Made by a program: the position numbers and the translations under genes. A stretch of DNA of 64,000 nt from positions 1,116,001 through 1,180,000 of the forward strand of contig NZ_AP025476.1 of assembly GCF_024347415.1 (NCBI RefSeq), in the 5' to 3' direction. This DNA is from Vibrio crassostreae. Lineage in GTDB: Bacteria; Pseudomonadota; Gammaproteobacteria; Enterobacterales; Vibrionaceae. A model generated the notes under the pieces. That model had not been told where the DNA came from. It ran no database searches and worked only from the letters and a program-made list of their open reading frames with translations. Of the stretch, positions 53,919-61,491 are shown in pieces (within the stretch, counting starts at the first letter, position 1; each line of letters opens with the position of its first letter).

Positions 53919-55310
53919 GTGAAGCAACAGTTTAGATTCGCTTCCATTGCCCTGTTATCGGCGTTGACCGTAGGTTGTGCGAGTATTTCAGCAGGAAGCC
54001 TATTTAGTCATTACAGCGCACAAAACAAAGCGATCTACCAAGCCGTTAAATCTGGAGATTATTCAGAGGCTCAGCAAGAGCTACCAGATTACGCGGCAGG
54101 CGACATCCTTGATAACTTTGAAAGAGGCAGAATTAACCTGCTGGATCAAAAATATCCTGAGAGTAAGTCTTCGTTTGAAGTGGCTGATCAGGCGGTTACT
54201 GAGCAGCAACGAAAAGCCGTAATCTCAATATCAGACAGTGCAACCAGCGTGGGTGCGTTGGCTGTGAATGACAATATTACCGATTATGTGCCAGCCGATT
54301 ATGAGTTGGGCTTTCTTCATCTCTATCTCGGTTTAAATTACCTCAAGAAAAATGATTTAGAAGGTGCGGTGATCGAAATGCGTCGCGCCAACCAAGTGCA
54401 AGAGCAAGCGAAGAAGCAACGCGAAGCTGAGTTAGACCGGGCAGCTAACGATGCGAAGAAGCAAGGTTTGTCTGCCAATGTCGGTAGCATCCTTGCCAAC
54501 TACCCAGATGCGGGTAAAAAACTGCAGTCGGTACAGAATGCATATCTGATGTTCTTGTCTGGTCTGCTTTATGAAGCTTCGAATGATCTAAATAGCGCTT
54601 ATGTTGATTATCGTCGTGCTTTGGCTGTGATGCCAGATAACCAAGATATCATCGACAGAACCATGGCGACAGCCGCTCGTTTAGGGATGCGACAAGATTT
54701 AGCGACACTAGAAAAACGTTATAAGCAGTCTTCTAAAATTAATGCAGGTGAAGGGAGAGTAATTGTTCTTCAAGAACAGAGCGCTGTACAAGCTATGGAC
54801 AGTTGGCGACTAGATTTACCTGTTTATGACAGTCGCGATCAGGGAGCGATATACTCTCTTGCGCTGCCATATTACCCGAGCCAAAACGTAGAGCGTTTTT
54901 CTGCATTACGAATCAGCGGGCAGCCGCTACAAGAGCACTTGATTACCGATGTAAATGCAATGGCTCAAAACGATTTATCTGAGCGTATGACGAGCATTGT
55001 TATTCGCCAAGCGCTACGTGTGGTTGCGAAAGATCGCATTCGTAAAGAAGCCACCAAAGGCGATGATGTCGGTAATATTCTGTTCAACGTCTGGAACACA
55101 CTGACAGAGCAACCAGACACTCGCAGTTGGCAATCTTTACCAGCAGAGATTAAGAGCAGCACGTTTGTAGCAAACAGTGGTCAATATACGTTGGAGGCTG
55201 GCGCTAAAACGTATGACTTTGATATTCGAGAGGGGCAGACCACCTTGGTGTGGATTTCTCGACAAGGAAACAACGCAACAATGTGGCATAAACAGCTAGG
55301 GAGGCTGTAA
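53919..55310 (+). CDS. COG3014-type lipoprotein of unknown function
   Basis: A 463-residue outer-membrane-type lipoprotein. The signal MKQQFRFASIALLSALTVGC ends at the modified cysteine (20). TPR-like alpha-helical repeats follow through about residue 260 (AVKSGDYSEAQQELPDY, LGLNYLKKNDLEGAVIEMRR), then a beta-rich domain. The start is GTG with GGAGA upstream. It overlaps ycfL by one base (TAATG), so it is coupled to it. E. coli lacks this gene between hinT and ycfL; a role alongside LpoB in envelope biogenesis is only suggested by position. Confidence 0.82.
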   Translation: MKQQFRFASIALLSALTVGCASISAGSLFSHYSAQNKAIYQAVKSGDYSEAQQELPDYAAGDILDNFERGRINLLDQKYPESKSSFEVADQAVTEQQRKAVISISDSATSVGALAVNDNITDYVPADYELGFLHLYLGLNYLKKNDLEGAVIEMRRANQVQEQAKKQREAELDRAANDAKKQGLSANVGSILANYPDAGKKLQSVQNAYLMFLSGLLYEASNDLNSAYVDYRRALAVMPDNQDIIDRTMATAARLGMRQDLATLEKRYKQSSKINAGEGRVIVLQEQSAVQAMDSWRLDLPVYDSRDQGAIYSLALPYYPSQNVERFSALRISGQPLQEHLITDVNAMAQNDLSERMTSIVIRQALRVVAKDRIRKEATKGDDVGNILFNVWNTLTEQPDTRSWQSLPAEIKSSTFVANSGQYTLEAGAKTYDFDIREGQTTLVWISRQGNNATMWHKQLGRL

Positions 55311-55693
55311 TGAAAAAGTGGTTAGTGAGCTTAGCAGCGGTTATGGCTCTGGCTGGTTGTGCTGATAATACAGCTGGTGTAAGGGTCGATAGTCTGACTC
55401 AGAACGTTTTCTTTGGTGACAATGTATTGGGCAGCCGCTTACAGGTTGAAGATATCCGCACCGATTTAGTCGACGGTCATACGCGAGGAATCGTTCGTTT
55501 AAACAGTAACTATAAAGGCGATCAACATATCCTTTATCGTTTTTACTGGTACGACGATGCCGGCCTTGAGGTCAACCTAAAGCAAGGCCCTTGGAAGCAA
55601 GCAATTGTGCGTGGCTTTGAAAGTATTTCGTTGTCAGAAGTGTCGGTAAACCCGAAAGCGACTCAGTTTAGAGTTCAGTTCCGAGAGCAGTAA
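55310..55693 (+). CDS. ycfL: YcfL-family lipoprotein
   Basis: A 127-residue lipoprotein: signal MKKWLVSLAAVMALAGC with Cys17, then a beta-sandwich domain (YRFYWYDDAGLEV, KQAIVRGFESISLSEVSVNP). It matches E. coli YcfL in context, immediately before lpoB. Function is unproven. Its ATG overlaps the preceding stop. The likely unit is COG3014-ycfL-lpoB. Confidence 0.87.
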   Translation: MKKWLVSLAAVMALAGCADNTAGVRVDSLTQNVFFGDNVLGSRLQVEDIRTDLVDGHTRGIVRLNSNYKGDQHILYRFYWYDDAGLEVNLKQGPWKQAIVRGFESISLSEVSVNPKATQFRVQFREQ

Positions 55694-55779
55694 GTTAGAC
55701 AAAACGGATCGAATGGTTCGTAAATATAAGAATTTAAGAGTGTGGGTAACCCCACTCAGTGATAAGTTGAGGAAACAAA

Positions 55780-56370
55780 ATGAAAAAGAGTGTCATTGCG
55801 CTACTAGGTTTAGCGGTTATTTTAGGCGGTTGTTCGAACAAGGTAAGCTACGGTGATGCACAAGCAGTAGAAACCACGACAATCGATTTCGGTTCAACTG
55901 ACCTTCAAACGATTGCGGGTGAAATGGTCGATAGCATGATGGCGTCTGGTTCAGTGGCTTACATTACTCGTGAACAGCGTCCAATCGTGTTCGTTGAGCG
56001 AATCAAGAACAAAACAAGTGAGCACATCGATACTGAGTCAATCACTGACACAATCAGTACTAAAATGTTGAATTCTGGTAAGTTCCGTTTCGTTGATATG
56101 GATCGTGTTGAGTCTGTTCGTGATCAACTGAACTTCCAAAACAACGATGAGCTTGTAAACCAAAGTTCAGCGATTCAGTTTGGTAAAATGGTGGGCGCTC
56201 AGTATATGTTGTACGGCAACCTATCAAGCATCGTTAAGAAAGCGGGTAGCGATGAAGACGTATACTACAAAATGACGATGCGCCTAATGGATCTTGAGTC
56301 TGGCTTGATTGAGTGGGCTGACGAGACTGAAATCCGTAAGCAACAATCTAAGAGCCTTCTAGGCCTTTAA
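55780..56370 (+). CDS. lpoB: Penicillin-binding protein activator LpoB
   Basis: A 196-residue outer-membrane lipoprotein (E. coli 213) that reaches through the periplasm to stimulate PBP1b. The lipobox is LGGC (Cys18). The globular TolB-N-like domain is seen in RPIVFVERIKNKTSEHIDTE, KMLNSGKFRFVDMDR and GAQYMLYGNLSSI. The linker between lipid anchor and domain is shorter and less proline-rich than in E. coli. It ends the lipoprotein cluster; a terminator lies before thiK. Confidence 0.92.
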   Translation: MKKSVIALLGLAVILGGCSNKVSYGDAQAVETTTIDFGSTDLQTIAGEMVDSMMASGSVAYITREQRPIVFVERIKNKTSEHIDTESITDTISTKMLNSGKFRFVDMDRVESVRDQLNFQNNDELVNQSSAIQFGKMVGAQYMLYGNLSSIVKKAGSDEDVYYKMTMRLMDLESGLIEWADETEIRKQQSKSLLGL

Positions 56371-56428
56371 TTTCGCTTACTTGCCAACTAAACGCAGCCA
56401 GTTTTGACAGCGTCTAATCTTGGCTGCG

Positions 56429-56458
56429 CATAGCTTGATCACACATAGCTTGGTCACA
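56429..56458 (+). repeat. Two 15-bp tandem repeats after lpoB
   Basis: CATAGCTTGATCACA directly followed by CATAGCTTGGTCACA, differing at one base. Confidence 0.7.
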
Positions 56459-56491
56459 CGCCAATGCAGTGCATGATGTGCTGTTTATGAA

Positions 56492-56524
56492 GAGACACTG
56501 GCTTTTGGTCAGTGTCTTTTTTGT
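56492..56524 (+). terminator. Terminator after lpoB
   Basis: GACACTG / CAGTGTC stem with T-run. Confidence 0.8.
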
Positions 56525-56556
56525 AGGGAAATGAAGACGTTTATAGGGAATGAGCA

Positions 56557-57411
56557 ATGGCAATTTTTTCTTGGTCTGAGGCTAAGCTTCTTGATACCAG
56601 TCTGAGTTCGCTTGATGGTTACTTTTCTGAGCCTCCAGTTAGAGCTCAGACATTAACAGGCGGTTTGACCAATCGATGTTGGAAATTGGTTGATGCCGAT
56701 GGCACTGCGTATGTTTGGCGGCCAACAACACCTATCACTAAAGCCTTCTTCATCTCTCGTCATGAAGAGTACCAAGTGTTGTCGGCAATTGAGCGTCTCG
56801 GCATCGGGCCAAGCCCAGTGGTGGTGAATGAACAGGGTTTATTGGTTGAGTGGATTGCAGGTGAGACACTTTACGAAGATCTAGAGCTCGATGACCTGTT
56901 GAAAACGCTGATCTCTGTGCATCTGGTCAATACTGCGCGATTACCACTGCAACCATTCAGTTTCACAGCGCGAGTCGACCACTATTGGCTGCAGCTTGAT
57001 GCGATTCATAAGACCGAAGCCTGCACTAAGGTTTATCAAGAGTGGCGCGTGGCCCCGAGTGTTACCAATGTCGACCTGTCTTTGTGCCATTTTGATTTAG
57101 GTGGTTATAACCTGGTGAGAAACAGTGACGGTATTAAGATTATCGACTGGGAATACGCTGCGCTAGCAGACCCTAGGCTCGATTTAACCTTGACCATTGC
57201 GGTTACTGGAGTGCCGGCTACTGAAGCGGTTGAGAAGTACTGTCAGCTGCGAGGTATCCATGATGTTCAGCCTTGGCTAGATGGTGTAGCAGCGTGGTTA
57301 CCAAGAAGCCAAATGATGGCGATGCTTTGGTATTTACTTGCTCATCAGCTTTGGGGCGATGAAAGTTATTTGCAGGAAGCAGAGGCTCTGAGTCACACTT
57401 TATGTAGCTAG
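56557..57411 (+). CDS. thiK: Thiamine kinase-like phosphotransferase
   Basis: A 284-residue choline/aminoglycoside-kinase fold protein in the position of E. coli thiK (thiamine salvage). TLTGGLTNRCWKLVD is the P-loop-like strand, LCHFDLGGYNLV the catalytic Brenner loop (Asp), and IKIIDWEYAALADPRLDL the metal-binding aspartate. Sequence alone gives an APH-family kinase; the thiamine assignment rests on synteny. nagZ, which in E. coli lies between thiK and ycfP, is absent. Confidence 0.8.
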   Translation: MAIFSWSEAKLLDTSLSSLDGYFSEPPVRAQTLTGGLTNRCWKLVDADGTAYVWRPTTPITKAFFISRHEEYQVLSAIERLGIGPSPVVVNEQGLLVEWIAGETLYEDLELDDLLKTLISVHLVNTARLPLQPFSFTARVDHYWLQLDAIHKTEACTKVYQEWRVAPSVTNVDLSLCHFDLGGYNLVRNSDGIKIIDWEYAALADPRLDLTLTIAVTGVPATEAVEKYCQLRGIHDVQPWLDGVAAWLPRSQMMAMLWYLLAHQLWGDESYLQEAEALSHTLCS

Positions 57412-57519
57412 GATCACGTTTAGGAAGTGAAAAATATAATTTCTCAGCTGTTACCTTTAAAACCTTGTTTTTCGTGTTAGATTGATCAAAACGTACCAAT
57501 ATTCAACGGGGGAGGTACA

Positions 57520-58059
57520 ATGATTATCTATCTACATGGCTTCGACTCAACAAGCCCGGGCAATCACGAAAAAATACTGCAGTTGCAATTCATTGATGAT
57601 GACGTTCGTTTCATCAACTACAGTACTTTGCATCCAAAACACGATATGCAGCATTTGCTAAAAGAAGTGCATAAAGTGATAGAGCAATCAGATGATCCGC
57701 ATCCAATTATTTGTGGTGTAGGTTTAGGTGGTTTCTGGTCTGAGCGCATTGGTTTCTTGTGTGGTATTAAGCAGGTGATTTTCAATCCAAACTTGCAACC
57801 TGAAAACAACATGGTAGGTCGAATTGACCGTCCTGAAGAGTACGAAGATATTGCGACCAAGTGTGTTGAGCAGTACCGTATGAAGAACAAAGGTCGCTGT
57901 TTAGTGGTGCTTTCTCGTGAAGATGAAATTCACGACAATAGCAAAACAGCCGCTGCACTCGAAGATTACTACGACGTAATCTGGGACGAGAAAGAGAGTC
58001 ACAAATTCAAAAAAATCTCTCAACATCTTCAGGCAATGAAAGCGTTTAAGAACGCTTAA
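57520..58059 (+). CDS. ycfP: YcfP-family alpha/beta-hydrolase-like protein
   Basis: A 179-residue protein almost collinear with E. coli YcfP ([45 protein letters not shown]). It has an alpha/beta-hydrolase fold, but the nucleophile elbow reads CGVGLGG without a serine, as in the E. coli protein, so it may not be a hydrolase. Function unknown. GGGGGAGG precedes the ATG. Confidence 0.93.
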   Translation: MIIYLHGFDSTSPGNHEKILQLQFIDDDVRFINYSTLHPKHDMQHLLKEVHKVIEQSDDPHPIICGVGLGGFWSERIGFLCGIKQVIFNPNLQPENNMVGRIDRPEEYEDIATKCVEQYRMKNKGRCLVVLSREDEIHDNSKTAAALEDYYDVIWDEKESHKFKKISQHLQAMKAFKNA

Positions 58060-58076
58060 TTACTCCGGTTATTTTA

Positions 58077-58110
58077 TAAAAGCAGCACTCATTTGGGTGC
58101 TGCTTTTTCA
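58077..58110 (+). terminator. Terminator after ycfP
   Basis: AAAAGCAGCAC / GTGCTGCTTTTT stem and T-run. Confidence 0.88.
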
Positions 58111-58289
58111 CATCTGAATCTTAGATATTGGTATTGATAAAACAGTTGTATATGTTTTATCGGTCGGTTTGTGCATTTATAGATAAGTTTGCGCAAACGT
58201 TAACTAATTAGCCGCGAATCCTCATTGTGGGTAAGGATTTTTGTTGCGGTCATCTTTTTGCTATATATAATGTTCTTAAGCAAAATATT

Positions 58290-58303
58290 TTGACAAATAT
58301 CAA
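58290..58303 (+). promoter_or_regulatory. FNR-like site upstream of ndh
   Basis: TTGAC-AAAT-ATCAA differs from the FNR consensus TTGAT-N4-ATCAA at one base. In E. coli FNR represses ndh without oxygen. The distance to the gene (about 265 bp) leaves the promoter position open. Confidence 0.55.
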
Positions 58304-58568
58304 AAAAAATTGAGAGCGAGTGAAAAACTTGCCCATAATTTGCGTTCTATCTCTCAGCTAGACGCCTTTTTTATCCATGTGAGCAAAGCGACAAACGAAT
58401 GTTTGTTGTTTGTTATCCCTCTAACTACTCGGTGAGCTGTCGTTATTCTTTTTCGCGGTTATCCAATATGTCACAGCCTTATCAACAAGGCCGAGTAGAT
58501 ACATAGAATTTATCGGTTGGAGTAATCGAGCCGAACCCCATTTATTCATTTTGTAGAGGATTGTCATT

Positions 58569-59858
58569 GTGACAAAAATTATCGTAGTAGGCGGCGGTGC
58601 TGGTGGTTTAGAGCTAGCAACTAAGCTAGGCCGAACTTTAGGTCGTAAGAAGCGTGCCCAGATCACTCTGGTAGACCGTAAAGCAAGCCACCTATGGAAA
58701 CCATTACTTCATGAAGTAGCAACTGGCTCACTGGATGAAGGTGTTGATGCATTAAGCTACCGCGCACATGCAAAAAACCATTACTTCGACTTCCAAATGG
58801 GCAGCCTGAACGACATCGATCGTGAACGTAAAGTGATTGCACTGAGCGAACTGAAAGATGAGCACGGCGAATTGCTGATGCCAAGTCGTGAACTTGAATA
58901 CGACATTCTTGTTATGGCACTAGGTTCAACGTCGAACGACTTCAACACTCCAGGTGTTCGTGACAACTGTATTTTCCTTGATAGCCCAGAACAAGCGCAC
59001 CGTTTCCGTACTGAAATGAATAACCAGTTCTTAAAGCTTCACGCTAAGAACGGTCAAGGTACGGTAGACATCGCGATTGTTGGCGCGGGTGCAACAGGTG
59101 TTGAGCTTTCTGCAGAGCTACATAACGCAGTAAAAGAGCTTCGTACTTACGGCTTCGGTGATCTAGATTCAAGCAAGCTGAACGTGAACCTAGTTGAAGC
59201 GGGTGAGCGTATTCTTCCGGCTCTACCTCCTCGTATTTCAAGCGCAGCACACTCTGAGCTAACGAAGCTTGGTGTGAATGTTCGTACTAATACTATGGTG
59301 ACTCAGGCGGACTCTGACGGCCTAACAACCAAAGATGGCGACAAGATCCCAGCACAAATCATGGTATGGGCAGCAGGTATCAAAGCACCAGACTTCATGA
59401 AAGATATCGGTGGTCTTGAAACCAACCGTATCAACCAGTTGGTTGTGAAAAACACGCTGCAAACAACACTGGATGACAACATCTTTGCTATCGGTGACTT
59501 GGCACAATGTACCCAAGCAGATGGTTCATTTGTTCCACCACGTGCACAAGCGGCTCACCAAATGGCAAGCTGTGCATTCAGCAACATCATTGCTAAGCTG
59601 AACGGTCGTGACCTAAAAGACTACATCTACAAAGATAAGGGCTCACTGGTTTCGTTAAGCCGTTTCTCTACCGTAGGTAGCTTGATGGGTAACCTAACTA
59701 AAGGTTCGATGATGGTTGAAGGTCGTATTGCTCGTGTGGTTTACATCTCTTTGTACCGCATGCACCAAATGGCGCTTCACGGCTTAATCAAAACATCACT
59801 GATGATGCTGGTTGGTCGTATTAACCGTGTACTTCGTCCAAACCTAAAGCTTCACTAA
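58569..59858 (+). CDS. ndh: NADH dehydrogenase II (NDH-2)
   Basis: A 429-residue membrane-associated flavoprotein passing electrons from NADH to quinone without proton pumping. The FAD-binding [18 protein letters not shown], the NADH-binding [17 protein letters not shown] and the second FAD contact [11 protein letters not shown] are in order, and the amphipathic C-terminal membrane-binding helices ([20 protein letters not shown]) are present. The start is GTG 58569, preceded by AGAGGA. The ycfP-ndh order matches E. coli. Confidence 0.95.
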   Translation: MTKIIVVGGGAGGLELATKLGRTLGRKKRAQITLVDRKASHLWKPLLHEVATGSLDEGVDALSYRAHAKNHYFDFQMGSLNDIDRERKVIALSELKDEHGELLMPSRELEYDILVMALGSTSNDFNTPGVRDNCIFLDSPEQAHRFRTEMNNQFLKLHAKNGQGTVDIAIVGAGATGVELSAELHNAVKELRTYGFGDLDSSKLNVNLVEAGERILPALPPRISSAAHSELTKLGVNVRTNTMVTQADSDGLTTKDGDKIPAQIMVWAAGIKAPDFMKDIGGLETNRINQLVVKNTLQTTLDDNIFAIGDLAQCTQADGSFVPPRAQAAHQMASCAFSNIIAKLNGRDLKDYIYKDKGSLVSLSRFSTVGSLMGNLTKGSMMVEGRIARVVYISLYRMHQMALHGLIKTSLMMLVGRINRVLRPNLKLH

Positions 59859-59892
59859 TCAGGTAAGCCTTATAAGGGCATTTCGCTGATAA

Positions 59893-59921
59893 TAAAAAAG
59901 AGCTCTTCGGAGCTCTTTTTT
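59893..59921. terminator. Bidirectional terminator between ndh and GNAT gene
   Basis: AAAAAAGAGCTC-TTCG-GAGCTCTTTTTT, a UUCG tetraloop with A/T runs on both sides. Confidence 0.9.
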
Positions 59922-59968
59922 GATCGTGTTGATTGAGTACTATCGCTGGTTGCAGCTAATTGAAGTAG

Positions 59969-60514
59969 TTAAGAGGTTGGAGGTAGCACAGAATAAACCA
60001 CGCCATCTTTCGGTTTACCGTTAAACAGAAATCGATTCTTGGCAATGGTTTCTCGCTCAGCGCCACACTTCTCTATCAGCTTTTGGCTTGGTAGGTTCTC
60101 GGTATCGCAGACAATCTCCAAGCGCGTTAACTTCAGTTGCGCAAAGCAAAATTCAAACAAGGCCAGCATCGCTTCTTTGGCTATCCCTCTCCTTTGAAAG
60201 TCATCACTCACCCAATAACCTAAACTCGCCATATTGAAGGTGTGATAAAGCTCATTGATCGCCACCATTCCGACCAGCTTATCGGTTTTTCGCTCAAAAA
60301 TACCAAAACCAAACGCGTCGGCTTTCACCCAGTTCAGGCGAGTTGCTAGAATAAACTTCTCGGCTTCGACGATAGAAAACTCATCGTGGCACCAATCTAC
60401 CCAAGGTAATAAACTCGGTGAAGATTTGATCAGCTGAGCAAACTCTTGAGCATCTGAGGCTTCAATGATTTTGAGGCTTAGATTTTGTGTATTGATCTGA
60501 AAGTCTGGGCTCAT
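59969..60514 (-). CDS. GNAT-family N-acetyltransferase, RimJ/RimL-like
   Basis: A protein of about 181 residues in the RimJ/RimL ribosomal-protein acetyltransferase subfamily of GNAT. The acetyl-CoA loop is DDFQRRGIAKEAM, followed by TRLEIVCDTENLPSQKLIEKCG. ATG 60514 (MSPDFQIN) is preferred; a TTG four codons upstream is possible. The substrate (protein N-terminus or small amine) is not readable. Confidence 0.87.
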   Translation of the reverse strand: MSPDFQINTQNLSLKIIEASDAQEFAQLIKSSPSLLPWVDWCHDEFSIVEAEKFILATRLNWVKADAFGFGIFERKTDKLVGMVAINELYHTFNMASLGYWVSDDFQRRGIAKEAMLALFEFCFAQLKLTRLEIVCDTENLPSQKLIEKCGAERETIAKNRFLFNGKPKDGVVYSVLPPTS

Positions 60515-60542
60515 AGGACGTACCAAATAACATGTAATGGCT

Positions 60543-60571
60543 AATAAAACGCCCTCACAATGGAGGGCGTA
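60543..60571 (-). terminator. Terminator of mfd-csiV unit
   Basis: ACGCCCTC / GAGGGCGT stem, followed by UUUUAUU on the minus strand. Confidence 0.8.
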
Positions 60572-60661
60572 TTGAATGCTTAATACAACTTCAATTCTTT
60601 ATATCAAGTTCCACTCTCTATAAGAATAGTTGAGCTGCTAGCTGAAGACTGATTACGTGGT

Positions 60662-61429
60662 TTATTGAGCGACGCGACGTACTTGAATCACCATGCCAAG
60701 AAGCGGGTGGTCTAGGTAGTGAGTCTCTGTACTGCGCATGCGACGTTTTTGGTCCATGCGGTAGCTTTTAAGGAACTCTTGCACTTCAACGGTCGGAGAG
60801 ATCTCAGTAAGGTTACCCACCTGAACATTGCTCTCTGCACCACTTACTGGCGAGTCTAGCTCGATTTGCTGTTCTTGCAGCGTCACTTCACGAACGCTTG
60901 GCGCTTTTAAATCCAGAGTCGTTTCAGCATATAGATAGTGCTGTACGTAGATCTGTAGCTTGCCGTCTAATTCGTAAAGCGGTTTATCAATAGTCTCTTC
61001 TTGGAAGCCATCTGGGTTTGATGCAGTGACAGCACCTTTCTCAGAGCCGTCGGCATTAAACTGTTTAGAGAAGTCTTTACCTGCTTGAATGTGGAAAACA
61101 GGTGCTGAACTTTTACCTTGGTCACCTTGACGCCAAGCAGTATGCATCAGAACTTCAAAGCCTGCGTGTTTGCGTAGCTTGTCCTTCTGAGGCGTTAACT
61201 TGTATTCCGAGTAAGGAAGCATCTGCACTCCTTTCTTCGCTCGGTACTGGGTATCTTGAAATGAACCAACGCGCTCAAGTGAAATCTTAGGCTGTGTGTT
61301 TGGCCAAGATTCATTTATTTTTTCTGCATCAACAGCGCGCTTAAAAATGATCACTTCTATATCAAATTGTCTCTGCGCCAAACTTGGCAGTGAGACGAAC
61401 AATAGTAGCAGTGGGATCAGTCTTTTCAT
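60662..61429 (-). CDS. csiV: Peptidoglycan-binding protein CsiV
   Basis: A 255-residue periplasmic protein of the CsiV family (DUF2803), found next to mfd in vibrios. The signal peptide is MKRLIPLLLLFVSLPSLA. The body is beta-rich (FDIEVIIFKRAV, KLQIYVQHYLYAETTLDL, HPLLGMVIQVRRV). In V. cholerae CsiV binds peptidoglycan and supports LpoA-dependent activity of PBP1a. GACGGAG precedes the ATG. It lies 62 bp after the mfd stop with a hairpin between, probably in one transcript. Confidence 0.88.
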   Translation of the reverse strand: MKRLIPLLLLFVSLPSLAQRQFDIEVIIFKRAVDAEKINESWPNTQPKISLERVGSFQDTQYRAKKGVQMLPYSEYKLTPQKDKLRKHAGFEVLMHTAWRQGDQGKSSAPVFHIQAGKDFSKQFNADGSEKGAVTASNPDGFQEETIDKPLYELDGKLQIYVQHYLYAETTLDLKAPSVREVTLQEQQIELDSPVSGAESNVQVGNLTEISPTVEVQEFLKSYRMDQKRRMRSTETHYLDHPLLGMVIQVRRVAQ

Positions 61430-61443
61430 TTTTACTCCGTCTT

Positions 61444-61463
61444 CCAGCCGAACTACCGGCTGG
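61444..61463 (-). repeat. Hairpin between mfd and csiV
   Basis: CCAGCCG / CGGCTGG with a 6-nt loop and no U-tail. It lies just before the csiV ribosome-binding site and may affect stability or coupling rather than terminate. Confidence 0.4.
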
Positions 61464-61491
61464 ATAATTTATATGTGCAGTGGATTGGGTC

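Larger units (their letters stand above)
58060..58568 (+). other. 509-bp region between ycfP and ndh
   Basis: It contains the ycfP terminator AAAAGCAGCAC/GTGCTGCTTTT (58077-58110) and an FNR-like site at 58290. The rest is an AT-rich leader of about 265 bp before ndh with no gene. Confidence 0.6.

Noticed and set aside
57520..58059. YcfP as an active serine esterase
   Set aside because: The nucleophile elbow lacks serine (CGVGLGG), so no esterase activity is claimed.
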